NCBI GenBank assembly: GCA_023128035.1
Contig: JAGMES010000150.1
Location: 1-10,454 of the forward strand
DNA from: Halanaerobiales bacterium
Lineage (GTDB): Bacteria > Bacillota_F > Halanaerobiia > DY22613
DNA length: 10,454 nt
Direction of reading: 5' to 3'
Numbering within the stretch: the stretch's first letter is position 1; the number at the start of each line of letters is the position of its first letter. Of the stretch, positions 1-7,444 are shown piece after piece. The translations under genes were made by a program, and so were the position numbers. The notes under the pieces are model-generated. The model did not search any database. It was not told the DNA's origin and saw only the letters and a program-made list of their open reading frames with translations.

Positions 1-218
1 GGATTATCTAAATCGCATTCAGGATAAATTAATTTACATAGGTCTTCTATTGTCCCTAAATTATAAGAATATTCATGTGAATACTGCCAATCTGACTCTA
101 CTTCACATCCTACTCCATTGTCATTTTTTATAACAAATTTATATTTAGATTGTTGGTCTGGTCTGCCTAAGTCTTCAACATGTTCTGCAGACATAGTTAA
201 TTTATAGTTTGTAGTCAT
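1..218 (-). CDS. Hypothetical protein, N-terminal part only (3' end runs off the window)
   Basis: The ATG at 218-216 overlaps the TAA of the preceding 865-residue gene by one base (TAATG), and a GGAGAAG Shine-Dalgarno lies at 232-226 inside that gene, so the two are probably translationally coupled. The frame stays open for 72 codons to the window edge. The visible protein begins MTTNYKLTMSAEHVEDLG and is hydrophilic, with many Tyr, Asp and Glu and three Cys. It has no signal peptide or membrane segment in the visible part. I do not recognise a domain. Its place after the tape measure, tail-tip candidates and large Cys-rich protein suggests another virion tail or fibre component, but that is inference from position only. 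Confidence 0.75.
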   Translation of the reverse strand, partial: MTTNYKLTMSAEHVEDLGRPDQQSKYKFVIKNDNGVGCEVESDWQYSHEYSYNLGTIEDLCKLIYPECDLDN

Positions 219-2815
219 TATACATCTTCTCCGGTTATCCTAGGCTCTTCATGCCACAATGGTTCATCGTCACTACTTTTATCGTCATCCCCAGAACCTG
301 GTGCATCAGAGTCATTATTATCTGTAGTAGAAGAAGGATCGTCACAACAATAGCAACAGTCTCTAAATGTTGTTTCGAATACATCTCTATTCCAAACTCT
401 TTCAGGGACAGAATCCCAGTCAGTGTCAAAAAATAATTTATTGGTTAAGGCAAAACTAATATAATGCCATGCTGAACCTTCATTAGGATAATCACACAGA
501 TCCTTCATTACAAAATATTTATCTACTGTTTCTGCCTCTGTATTTACATATGTATAGGTTACTTCTCCGCAAGTACAGCCAACTTCTCCCAAAGGAAAAC
601 CCATCTCGCAACAGCCAGAACACCAACCACCATAACTGGTAAAAGGCCAAGTAGTAATCCTAAGGTAAACAGTAGCATCAATAGGAACTTTATTAATTGC
701 ATGTAATGTAAGAGCTGCCGAAAAACTATAACGGGCTGTAACTGCTGTGTCGTCACACTCATTAGGTTCGCAAACCTGACTTTTACCAAATTTAAAATAA
801 GAAGATGTTCTTTCTGTAGTTGATTGTTGATGTCGATAAAATGGTCTTGTAAAACCTGAGTCACTAATAGCACCACCACATTGAGTATATATTCTTCTTT
901 GATAAACTGAAAAAGATGGTGATACTGGACCATATCTACAAAGTATCAATACATTTCGTATGTCTTCTAAAATAGAACCTTTTATTTCATATTTATCATA
1001 TTCATATCTAGATGTAACTCCGTCTATTTTTCTATCTTGATAAACTGTTTGTACTGGATCGTATTGGCTATTTAGGTCATCTAACTTAGTATCTGCAGAT
1101 GGATTAATATCAGATGCTTCTGCATATTTATCAGAAATTTGCGACAGAATAGAACTTATATCTACTGGTTTGTAATATCTTTCAAAACCATCCATAACTA
1201 AATCGTAACTATCTGGGCTTACCCACATTCTGCAATCTGTACCGTCGTAGCCTGGAGGATTCCCCCAATCGCTGTCCCAATACAAAGCGTTCTTTTTCCC
1301 AAAGCCTTCCTTCCAAGTTCTTCTCCAGCAGGCGATTGGTTCTGGATACCAATTTGGGTCGTATAGGTCACCAGCAGATATAGAGGCTTCTATTTTTCTT
1401 TTTTTAATTACAGCCCACATTGGTGGATAAACAAAATCTAAGTACCAATTAAATCTACCTGCTTTTTTTAAGAACAGTTCGAAACAACTACCATTACAAT
1501 TCCAAAACATTTGATTATAACTACCACTACCTGATTCATACGGGTCTTGTAGGGAATATTTATTTGGAGACCATCCCTCAGGATAAGTCCACTCTTCATT
1601 GTAATCATTATATGTATTGTTAAATGTTAAAAAATTAGATATATAAGTTGAATCGACAGGAAGAAACCAACCACCAGTATCAATAGAGTATTCTGCTTGA
1701 GATTGATAACTCTCACTTAGTTTATATTCTGAATATGGCTCTCCTCCTTCACCTGTATTCTCCACATATCTTTGTGAAGATATATCATACTTCGTAGGAG
1801 GATGACTTTTACTATCTAATATTCCGTAACTATTTCTTTGTGGCCATGAATACCAATCTCTATAGTTTAAATTCAAAGAGCCGCAACAAAAAATAGATAT
1901 TTCACCTGTTGCTCCTTGATTTGTTGGGTCACTAACATGGTACTTATCATACTCTACTTTACCTTTGTAGATGAACATATACTTACCATCAATATAACTT
2001 CCATCATTGTGACAAAAAGCCATATTATTTTGTTCTTTAGGGTCAGTACATGAGGGTAAAAATCTATCTGCTTTAATATCTGTCCAATAATAATTTTGAC
2101 ATCTACTTAATTCAGGGTCACTATCTTGAGTTCTTTTTATAGAACCTTGTACTATTTTGCTTGCTACTCTTGGACTCCAACTGTAATAGGCACCATCAAA
2201 TGCTGTTCTCTGCCAATAAGCATTAGAATAATTACCTGTATGTCGGTCTATAGGAGGATTGTTACTAATTATATTTGTAAAGCCGCTGCCACCACAATTT
2301 AATTCTCCATTCGTAAAAAGAACAGCAGGAATATGTCTTGCTGGATAATCAATTAGATATTGTTCTTGAACTTCTGTAGTCCATCCGGAATAATCAGGAT
2401 GTGAGGTAGGAGTAGTTGTAAAATCTCCATCCCAACAGTCCCATTCTCCTCCATAATGATAAGCAGATTCCTTAACATATCCTATGTTCATACCTAATGG
2501 CTGTGAACCATTGTTAGAGCCACCAGAGTATCTGTATTCCCCTGCTCCTAACTCTACAGTATTACCATCAGTATCTTCATAGATTCTTTCTAGGTATGTA
2601 GAGGAACTCCCATCAGCCCACTTAATAGATAGCCAACTAGGATATGCTTCTTGAACAGTAAACCTACCAGCCCAGGGATGCCTAACAAGGAAGATCCTTT
2701 TTCTTAAATCTTCAAAATGACGATGAGTTATTTCTGTGCCAGCTTCTATGTTCTGCCAGTCGCCCTGCTCCCAGTAATTGCTTTGCCTTCTCCAATTTTC
2801 ATTAATAATCGACAT
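218..2815 (-). CDS. Large Cys/Trp/Tyr-rich probable tail-tip or receptor-binding structural protein
   Basis: The protein has 865 residues and no domain I recognise. The start is ATG 2815 with GGAGAG at 2829-2824, eight bases upstream. The N-terminus (MSIINENWRRQSNYW) is followed by a predicted helical stretch to about residue 45. The rest is rich in Trp, Tyr, Gly, Asn and Ser, as in beta-rich phage fibre and tip proteins. It holds 25 Cys, many clustered: FCCG, NCNGSC, then C732, C735, C736, C747 and C749, then C820, C821, C823 and C824. Residues 825-865 form a disordered acidic tail with 15 Asp/Glu against two Lys/Arg. There is no signal peptide or membrane segment. It is the largest gene downstream of the tape measure, which fits a baseplate hub, tail fibre or receptor-binding protein. 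That role is inferred from position, size and composition; the coding call itself is secure. Confidence 0.7.
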   Translation of the reverse strand: MSIINENWRRQSNYWEQGDWQNIEAGTEITHRHFEDLRKRIFLVRHPWAGRFTVQEAYPSWLSIKWADGSSSTYLERIYEDTDGNTVELGAGEYRYSGGSNNGSQPLGMNIGYVKESAYHYGGEWDCWDGDFTTTPTSHPDYSGWTTEVQEQYLIDYPARHIPAVLFTNGELNCGGSGFTNIISNNPPIDRHTGNYSNAYWQRTAFDGAYYSWSPRVASKIVQGSIKRTQDSDPELSRCQNYYWTDIKADRFLPSCTDPKEQNNMAFCHNDGSYIDGKYMFIYKGKVEYDKYHVSDPTNQGATGEISIFCCGSLNLNYRDWYSWPQRNSYGILDSKSHPPTKYDISSQRYVENTGEGGEPYSEYKLSESYQSQAEYSIDTGGWFLPVDSTYISNFLTFNNTYNDYNEEWTYPEGWSPNKYSLQDPYESGSGSYNQMFWNCNGSCFELFLKKAGRFNWYLDFVYPPMWAVIKKRKIEASISAGDLYDPNWYPEPIACWRRTWKEGFGKKNALYWDSDWGNPPGYDGTDCRMWVSPDSYDLVMDGFERYYKPVDISSILSQISDKYAEASDINPSADTKLDDLNSQYDPVQTVYQDRKIDGVTSRYEYDKYEIKGSILEDIRNVLILCRYGPVSPSFSVYQRRIYTQCGGAISDSGFTRPFYRHQQSTTERTSSYFKFGKSQVCEPNECDDTAVTARYSFSAALTLHAINKVPIDATVYLRITTWPFTSYGGWCSGCCEMGFPLGEVGCTCGEVTYTYVNTEAETVDKYFVMKDLCDYPNEGSAWHYISFALTNKLFFDTDWDSVPERVWNRDVFETTFRDCCYCCDDPSSTTDNNDSDAPGSGDDDKSSDDEPLWHEEPRITGEDV

Positions 2816-2830
2816 TCACTTATCTCTCCA

Positions 2831-3358
2831 CTACACCTCTATCTTATTCAGATAAGCAAACTCTCCAAAATGGGTGGACGCTGCCTTGTTATACGCTTTT
2901 GCTGCTTCTATCTCATCAGTGAATGAACCTATATAATGTTGTTTTTTATTAAGGTCTATTCTTGTTCTCCATTTTTTAGTTGATTTCTGCCAACTAACAC
3001 CTTTGTATTTTGAAGTGCATGGTTCCCCACAAAAACTTTCAGATTTTTGTCTATTCCTATGGTTTTGAGAACCAGTCGCAACTCTTAGATTCTCTTTTCT
3101 ATTGTCAAGCCCGTCATGGTTTCTATGGTCTACCTCTTCTCCTTCTTTTGCTTCCATAACAAATCTATGTAATAGTAAACCTTTTCTAATTCTTTTTCTA
3201 CTTATTGGATGCCTATAAGAAGGTAAATTTGTAATAGCATAAAAAGTGTTACGACTAGAATACACATGCCACTTATACTTATTCACTCTCTCAAAATCTT
3301 CATCATCAACTAAAACTGTATGCTCTTTTCCTTTGTAAGTTATTTTCAACTCTTTCAT
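2831..3358 (-). CDS. Free-standing HNH homing endonuclease with C-terminal AP2 DNA-binding domain
   Basis: The 175-residue protein has the layout of phage HNH-AP2 endonucleases. The N-terminal segment (about 1-45) carries the usual VDDEDFERVNKYKW signature. The HNH region runs from about 62 to 103: LHRFVM with H64, then VDHRNHDGLDN with D77, H78 and H81, then N86, N90 and the LRVAT strand, then QNH at 98-100. The AP2 domain covers about 117-171: YKGVSW, W130, R131, YIGSF and the IEAAKAYN helix ending FGEFAYLN. A Cys pair (C110, C114) sits between the domains. Such proteins cut an allele lacking the gene and spread by repair copying. It breaks the run of tail genes, has its own promoter upstream, and its RBS is GGAGAGAGG just before ATG 3358. 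All domain landmarks are present, so it is probably active. It is not expected to be a virion protein. Confidence 0.93.
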   Translation of the reverse strand: MKELKITYKGKEHTVLVDDEDFERVNKYKWHVYSSRNTFYAITNLPSYRHPISRKRIRKGLLLHRFVMEAKEGEEVDHRNHDGLDNRKENLRVATGSQNHRNRQKSESFCGEPCTSKYKGVSWQKSTKKWRTRIDLNKKQHYIGSFTDEIEAAKAYNKAASTHFGEFAYLNKIEV

Positions 3359-3380
3359 TTTCCTCTCTCCTATAAATTAT

Positions 3381-3410
3381 ATTATAGACATATTATAATA
3401 TATCTATAAT
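3381..3410. repeat. 30-base near-perfect AT palindrome over the promoter
   Basis: The stretch reads the same on both strands except for one mismatched pair (28 of 30 positions). The outer 8-base arms are ATTATAGA and TCTATAAT, and the centre is the perfect 12-base ATATTATAATAT. It covers the -10 element and most of the promoter spacer. It could be an operator for a dimeric repressor, a hairpin in the read-through transcript from the upstream tail genes, or a relic of the endonuclease insertion. With only A-T pairs in nearly all of the stem and no following U-run on the minus strand, it is a poor intrinsic terminator. Confidence 0.6.
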
Positions 3411-3420
3411 CACTTTTCAA
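3392..3420 (-). promoter_or_regulatory. Sigma70-type promoter for the HNH-AP2 gene
   Basis: On the minus strand, TTGAAA at 3420-3415 is followed by exactly 17 bases and then a perfect TATAAT at 3397-3392. Start of transcription is expected near 3385, about 27 bases before the ATG at 3358. It begins two bases after the stop codon of the upstream gene (3424-3422). It would drive the endonuclease and could also feed the 865-residue gene behind it. The region is very AT-rich, which raises the chance of a fortuitous TATAAT, but the good -35 at ideal spacing supports a real promoter. Confidence 0.65.
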
Positions 3421-3421
3421 T

Positions 3422-4051
3422 CTACCGATAGACGCTCATAATCCTACCACTATCTTCATTCCAACTAATACTTTTTACTTGGTTATTCCCTGTATAATTA
3501 AAAGATGTTAGGAAAAATAAATTATCATAATCTATTTCATCTTCTCCACTACTTGGATCTTCTGAAGTTAAATTAAAATACATAATAGGAACAACTGCAC
3601 CTTGTTCGAGCCAAGGCACAAACTCTCTAAGGTCATCAGTTATTACTGTCTCATCTATATTATAGTTATTAATTATTTTGGGAGTATAGGTATCTACTGA
3701 CGAAGGAGCAGATACCCAAGTATCATAGTCATCTTTTTTTACTATTTCATATGTACATTGTCCATCTGTTGTAGAGGTATCGTATGACAGTGAAGTAATT
3801 ATTACTCCCCAAAAATAATCGATAGTAGAAGTAGAGCCTCCTCCCCCCCCTTTAGATATTGTCTTTTTAGGTAGATTAATATTAATACCATGACCATTAG
3901 GATAATGACTTATTCCACCCGTTCCACCTTTAATATTAACAGATATATTATTTGCTTTATTTACAGCCTCTACCAAGGCATTTAATTTTTTGGTAAAATT
4001 AATACTATTAGTATTTTCATTAGGTTTAAATTTTTGCGGCTTCCTACTCAT
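3422..4051 (-). CDS. Probable tail-tip/baseplate-associated structural protein with Gly5 linker
   Basis: The protein has 209 residues and I recognise no family. ATG 4051 overlaps the stop of the preceding gene by one base (TAATG), implying coupled translation. Residues 1-65 form a small N-terminal region with a helical stretch (about 18-36, FTKKLNALVEAVNKANN) followed by Gly-rich sequence. A KGGGGGSTST linker lies at about 68-77. The C-terminal part (about 78-209) is rich in Asp, Thr, Ser and Tyr, has no Lys cluster, and looks beta-rich. The short helix, Gly linker and beta domain resemble attachment-plus-tip arrangements in phage fibre proteins. That comparison and its position after the tape measure are the only functional evidence. 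The linker is encoded by a G8 run, which is unusual in this AT-rich DNA. Confidence 0.65.
   Translation of the reverse strand: MSRKPQKFKPNENTNSINFTKKLNALVEAVNKANNISVNIKGGTGGISHYPNGHGININLPKKTISKGGGGGSTSTIDYFWGVIITSLSYDTSTTDGQCTYEIVKKDDYDTWVSAPSSVDTYTPKIINNYNIDETVITDDLREFVPWLEQGAVVPIMYFNLTSEDPSSGEDEIDYDNLFFLTSFNYTGNNQVKSISWNEDSGRIMSVYR
3843..3850 (-). other. G8 homopolymer in a tail gene
   Basis: Eight consecutive G on the minus strand (eight C on the plus strand) follow AAA and encode part of the Gly5 linker. In a genome this poor in G+C the run stands out. Such tracts are prone to replication or ribosome slippage. A one-base change here would replace the C-terminal two thirds of the 209-residue protein. 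Whether slippage happens cannot be seen from one sequence. Confidence 0.5.
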
Positions 4052-5118
4052 TATCTACCATCTCGAACATTAGGTATTGCGTAATCCATACCATTAAATA
4101 TAACATTATAAAAATCGATTGTTTGATATTGATTAGTATTAATATTAATTTCAGTTTCCTCATCTATGTATTCATAATATTTGTTCCATCCTCTAACATT
4201 GTATTCAAATGTTAATTCATACTCATAAAACCCATTCCCCAAATCATTCATAGACCAATCCAGGAACATCCATAACCCAGCATCTATTTTATTCAGCCAG
4301 TCATTAGCATCGTAAGAAGGCATTTTATTTTTTGTTATCAATGCTTCTTCTCTTTGAGTATAAACTCTATTTGCAAAATCAAGCGAATTAACACTTCCTA
4401 CATATTCTGCAAGATTAGCACCTTGAACATAAGAAGAATAGGCAGTAACAGTACAAGTAGTATGTGGTTCTCTCCTCTCTAATTGAGGAATAGTATCTTT
4501 AATAGTATCTATGTATTTTCGTTTAATAGCGTCATCTGCAGAATTATATGCTCCATAATCTTTTTCTTCATCAGCTCCTTCTGCATCTGTGATAGTCATT
4601 TTTATATTAGGATTAAGAGCAGTTAGATAAACATGTGACCACTCATATTTTAGTTTTAAACTTTTTTCCCCATCCGTTGTATGATACACAAAAGTATCAA
4701 CATTCTTATATTCTAAATTAGTATCATACCTAAACTTCCAGCTACTTGCTTCATTCTTTCTTCTTGCATCTGCTTCTCCGCTGTTGCTCCAAGTATAGGT
4801 GACGATAACTTTCTTATGTTCATCGAATCCACTAGTATCAATTCCTTCTCCATCAAATTCATTAGTTACTGCTTCTGTTGGTTCCATACTAATATCTACA
4901 AGTACGCAATCATTTAAATACAATGTATCATAGTACAAACCATAGTTATCACCTTCCCAAGGTAAATACATTTCATACATAAAAGTCCAATCACTATTAT
5001 ACAAGTTACCATAACCATTATAATAATCATTCATAGACATCATATATCTTGTTGTTACATCCATAGAGTCTACTGTTCTATGTTCTTTAAAACTATCGCT
5101 TAATATTTGAATACTCAT
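4051..5118 (-). CDS. Putative tail-tip protein in the distal-tail (Dit) position, family not recognised
   Basis: The 355-residue protein is encoded directly after the tape measure gene, eight bases from its stop. The Shine-Dalgarno is weak (GGA in ACGGATAAATAAATTATG), so translation may depend on read-through from the tape measure gene. The N-terminal third is rich in Tyr, Trp and Met (residues about 15-65). A charged middle follows, then a C-terminal region with repeated aromatic beta-strand-like segments (for example WMFLDWSMNDLG and YEYELTFEYNVRGWNKYYEY). There is no signal peptide or membrane segment. In siphophages this slot normally holds the distal tail protein that starts the tail tip, and the aromatic strand pattern is compatible. 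I see no diagnostic Dit or Tal motif, so the role is inferred from gene order. Confidence 0.65.
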   Translation of the reverse strand: MSIQILSDSFKEHRTVDSMDVTTRYMMSMNDYYNGYGNLYNSDWTFMYEMYLPWEGDNYGLYYDTLYLNDCVLVDISMEPTEAVTNEFDGEGIDTSGFDEHKKVIVTYTWSNSGEADARRKNEASSWKFRYDTNLEYKNVDTFVYHTTDGEKSLKLKYEWSHVYLTALNPNIKMTITDAEGADEEKDYGAYNSADDAIKRKYIDTIKDTIPQLERREPHTTCTVTAYSSYVQGANLAEYVGSVNSLDFANRVYTQREEALITKNKMPSYDANDWLNKIDAGLWMFLDWSMNDLGNGFYEYELTFEYNVRGWNKYYEYIDEETEININTNQYQTIDFYNVIFNGMDYAIPNVRDGR

Positions 5119-5125
5119 AATTTAT

Positions 5126-7210
5126 TTATCCGTAAGTTTTGGCTAATTGTATTTGTTTTTGAGGTTGACTATTAATAGCCATTATTAAAGCATCCATCTT
5201 TGCTAACATTGCTTTATCACCTGTACCATTATTAGTATAAGCATTTGACAAAGAAGCAGGAGTAGGGACAGTTGCTTGTTGTCGTCTTTGGGATCTTATT
5301 TGTTCTGCTTTTTTCCTTCCTGCTTGTATCTGTTCTATAGATTTTTCTTTTATTCCAAATAACTTTTTCCAAAGAGGAAGTATATTTAAGACCCATACTA
5401 AGAGCCCATCTAATTTATCTTGTAACTTTCCAACCCATTCTACATTTTTAACTAACCAATTATTGAATTTTACTAATCCTTTACCAGCCAACCAACCTAC
5501 AACAGCGGCTATAGCCGCGAAATATGCAATAACTCCTGGTGCTAAGGTCGATACAATTCCTAGAGAAGATTTTAAGAACGTCCCCAATAATGCTATCCTC
5601 GACGTTAGTGCAGCAATAGATTTTATTGGAGAAAGGATAATTTTTGCAAGCCAACTAAAAACTTTTCCCACAGTTTTTAAAGCCTCAAATGGATGCCTCA
5701 ACGCAAACATAATTCCAGAAAATTGTGTAAGATAAATAATTGCTTTTATAATATTTTGGTAAAAAATCTTTGTTTCTTCTGATCCGGAATGAATCCAAGT
5801 AACAAGCCGAGTTATATTGTCTGTTACTAGAAAAATCACATTATTTATTTTATTTAAAGCAACCCATAAAAAATTAACAACAATTGCAACAGAACGGATA
5901 ATGTCCCCCATTCGATACAGCCCATTTATAAAATCTATTCTTGCTTCGTCATCTCCAAAAGTATCTTTTAAATAACCCCCAATATCTTTGATATAAGCAA
6001 TAATAGTCTTAAATGCTTTTTTAAAATCCTTAATATTCTCAGCTTTAGACAACCATTTCTTAGTTTCGTCTGATACATGCCTAAAGCCACCTTCCACTAG
6101 GTTTAATACTTTTGTAATAGCCTTGATATTTTCAGCTTTAGATAACCATACTGTCGTTTTATCTGCTACAAGGCTAATTCCTTTTCCCACTAGTTTCAGT
6201 GCGTTGGCTGTTTTTAAGAATGCTTTTTGTATATATTCAATATTTTTAGAGTTAGCAAAAAAAGCATCTAATTTATCAAAACCCTTCTTTACTAAACCCT
6301 GAATAACAGGGGACATTTTCTTCATCAGATTGGATAGACCTATTAATGTATTTTGAAAAGACTTAGATTTAATAATATTGTCCCCAACATCTTTAGATAA
6401 TGTTTTAAATTCTTCTTTTAGTAACCTAATTCTGTTAGCAGGCTCATCTGCAGTATCTGCTAAATCATTATGAGCGGCAATAGTAAGAAGCATAATTTGG
6501 CGATACCTGGCTTGGACTTTTTGCATTTCGGTAAGTGCTTTACCTGTTTTTGCTATGCCGTTAGCATAAGCAAATTGCTTTGTAGTTGTTTCGTTAATGA
6601 CGTAACCTAATCTTTTAAGAGGTTCACTTTCTCCACTCAAACCACTCATAATTTTAGTAAAGGCTTCGTCTATACTTAATTCCCTTAATGATGCTAAGTC
6701 ATAGGCTCTTTTAGTTAGGTTTGCTGACATTTTTAAAGACTCATCGTCAGCAATCCCCATTGCTTTAGTCATAATGTTAAGAGTTGCGACATAGTCTTTT
6801 ACAGCAGGCTTGTACAAACCTAAATCGCCCGCGAATCTCTCAACCCATTCTTCAGCATATCCACGCATATTTCCAAAAGAAACTTTCATTAGATTTTCTA
6901 CTTCTCCAGCAGAAATAGCAAGTTTAGCCCCGTAGATTCCAAATCCAGCCATAGCAGCACCAATTAAGAACATTGTTCTTTTTACGGTTTGATATATTCT
7001 AGAAAATGTTTTTGAGAAGATCCTAAATATTGAACCTGAAACAGTAAAAGATATTTTACTAATGGTTCTAATCGATGAACCAATAGACTTCATTGTTCTA
7101 GCAATTTTGGTTGATGTCTTCTTTGTAGCATTTTGAATTTTCTTCAAAGAAGCATTTACTTTCTGCCAATCAATTTTTATATTAAGACCAAGGTCACCTA
7201 ATGATTCCAT
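5126..7210 (-). CDS. Tape measure protein
   Basis: The 694-residue protein fixes tail length and occupies the tube lumen before DNA ejection. The start ATG 7210 follows AAAGGAAA in the end of the chaperone frame. Residues 1-75 are basic and helical. A hydrophobic segment lies at about 80-100 (FLIGAAMAGFGIYGAKLAIS). Residues about 100-265 carry the TP901-type tape measure core, including the landmark MSGLSGESEPLKRLGYVINE at about 188-207. Three helical repeats span about 317-417. Further hydrophobic segments lie at about 437-462 and 540-580 (LAPGVIAYFAAIAAVVGWLAG), as expected for the part that meets the host membrane. A basic coiled segment (about 622-645) precedes the C-terminus, which likely binds the tail tip. 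At the usual 0.15 nm per residue it predicts a tail of about 100 nm. It follows the chaperone gene, the standard order. Confidence 0.92.
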   Translation of the reverse strand: MESLGDLGLNIKIDWQKVNASLKKIQNATKKTSTKIARTMKSIGSSIRTISKISFTVSGSIFRIFSKTFSRIYQTVKRTMFLIGAAMAGFGIYGAKLAISAGEVENLMKVSFGNMRGYAEEWVERFAGDLGLYKPAVKDYVATLNIMTKAMGIADDESLKMSANLTKRAYDLASLRELSIDEAFTKIMSGLSGESEPLKRLGYVINETTTKQFAYANGIAKTGKALTEMQKVQARYRQIMLLTIAAHNDLADTADEPANRIRLLKEEFKTLSKDVGDNIIKSKSFQNTLIGLSNLMKKMSPVIQGLVKKGFDKLDAFFANSKNIEYIQKAFLKTANALKLVGKGISLVADKTTVWLSKAENIKAITKVLNLVEGGFRHVSDETKKWLSKAENIKDFKKAFKTIIAYIKDIGGYLKDTFGDDEARIDFINGLYRMGDIIRSVAIVVNFLWVALNKINNVIFLVTDNITRLVTWIHSGSEETKIFYQNIIKAIIYLTQFSGIMFALRHPFEALKTVGKVFSWLAKIILSPIKSIAALTSRIALLGTFLKSSLGIVSTLAPGVIAYFAAIAAVVGWLAGKGLVKFNNWLVKNVEWVGKLQDKLDGLLVWVLNILPLWKKLFGIKEKSIEQIQAGRKKAEQIRSQRRQQATVPTPASLSNAYTNNGTGDKAMLAKMDALIMAINSQPQKQIQLAKTYG
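5960..6262 (-). repeat. Three internal repeats in the tape measure gene
   Basis: Residues about 317-417 contain three related helical units. The second and third each start with the identical nine residues WLSKAENIK (355-363 and 386-394), 31 residues apart. The first starts with the diverged FFANSKNIEY at 317, 38 residues before the second. Each continues into an amphipathic helix with F/I/L spacing. Tape measure proteins commonly grow by such repeat gain, which would lengthen the tail in steps. Confidence 0.75.
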
Positions 7211-7214
7211 ATGC

Positions 7215-7418
7215 CTATTTTCCTTTTGGTTTTTTCTTTGCTATTCCAACCATACTAGCCGATGTTAAAGGTTTTGGTTTGTCTGATTCAGGTGTTGTAT
7301 TTTCCATTTCAATAATTTCAATCATGCAGTCATTTAAAACTTGAAACTCATCCATAGTCAATTCTTTTACCTGTTCTAATGTATAACTATAAAACCTACA
7401 AACCGAGCAAATAGCCAT
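7215..7418 (-). CDS. Tail assembly chaperone, second reading frame (gpT-like part of a gpG/gpGT pair)
   Basis: In siphophages a chaperone gene just before the tape measure is expressed as a short form and as a frameshifted long form; this is the long form's C-terminal part. As an independent gene it starts at ATG 7418, ten bases after a strong AAGGAGGT (7436-7429), giving 67 residues. The frame is however open upstream through the overlap with the first gene back past 7526. The codon at 7526 is TTG without a Shine-Dalgarno and is an unlikely start. Residues before the ATG include GWG, and the W followed by SVCRFYSYTLEQVKELTMDEF resembles the Trp-plus-helix pattern of chaperone extensions, favouring a fusion. 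Relative to the first frame this is +1 (equivalently -2). The fusion would be 215 or 216 residues. The C-terminus is a basic, Pro/Lys-rich tail (KKKPKGK). Free protein and fusion are both possible. Confidence 0.72.
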   Translation of the reverse strand: MAICSVCRFYSYTLEQVKELTMDEFQVLNDCMIEIIEMENTTPESDKPKPLTSASMVGIAKKKPKGK

Positions 7419-7419
7419 A

Positions 7420-7444
7420 CCCCAACCTACCTCCTTAGTTGAGG
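7420..7444 (-). promoter_or_regulatory. RNA hairpin presenting the Shine-Dalgarno in its loop, downstream of the A9 run
   Basis: CCTCAAC (7444-7438) can pair with GTTGGGG (7426-7420), seven pairs including one U-G. The 11-base loop TAAGGAGGTAG holds both the first-frame stop codon (7437-7435) and the Shine-Dalgarno of the ATG at 7418. The stem begins 11 bases after the slippery run. It could stimulate frameshifting, tune initiation at 7418, or both. This is a hand-drawn fold without an energy calculation. Confidence 0.45.

Noticed and set aside
559..933. A 124-codon open frame on the minus strand inside the large tail-tip gene
   Set aside because: It is wholly nested in the 865-residue gene in another frame, has no good RBS, and its Leu/Val-rich sequence looks like an out-of-frame reading.
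218..2815. A diversity-generating retroelement target in the large tail protein
   Set aside because: No reverse transcriptase, template repeat or adenine-biased variable repeat is visible in the window.
5463..5735. A 90-codon open frame on the plus strand within the tape measure gene
   Set aside because: It is antisense to a confident gene, has no RBS or promoter, and no other gene in the window is on the plus strand.
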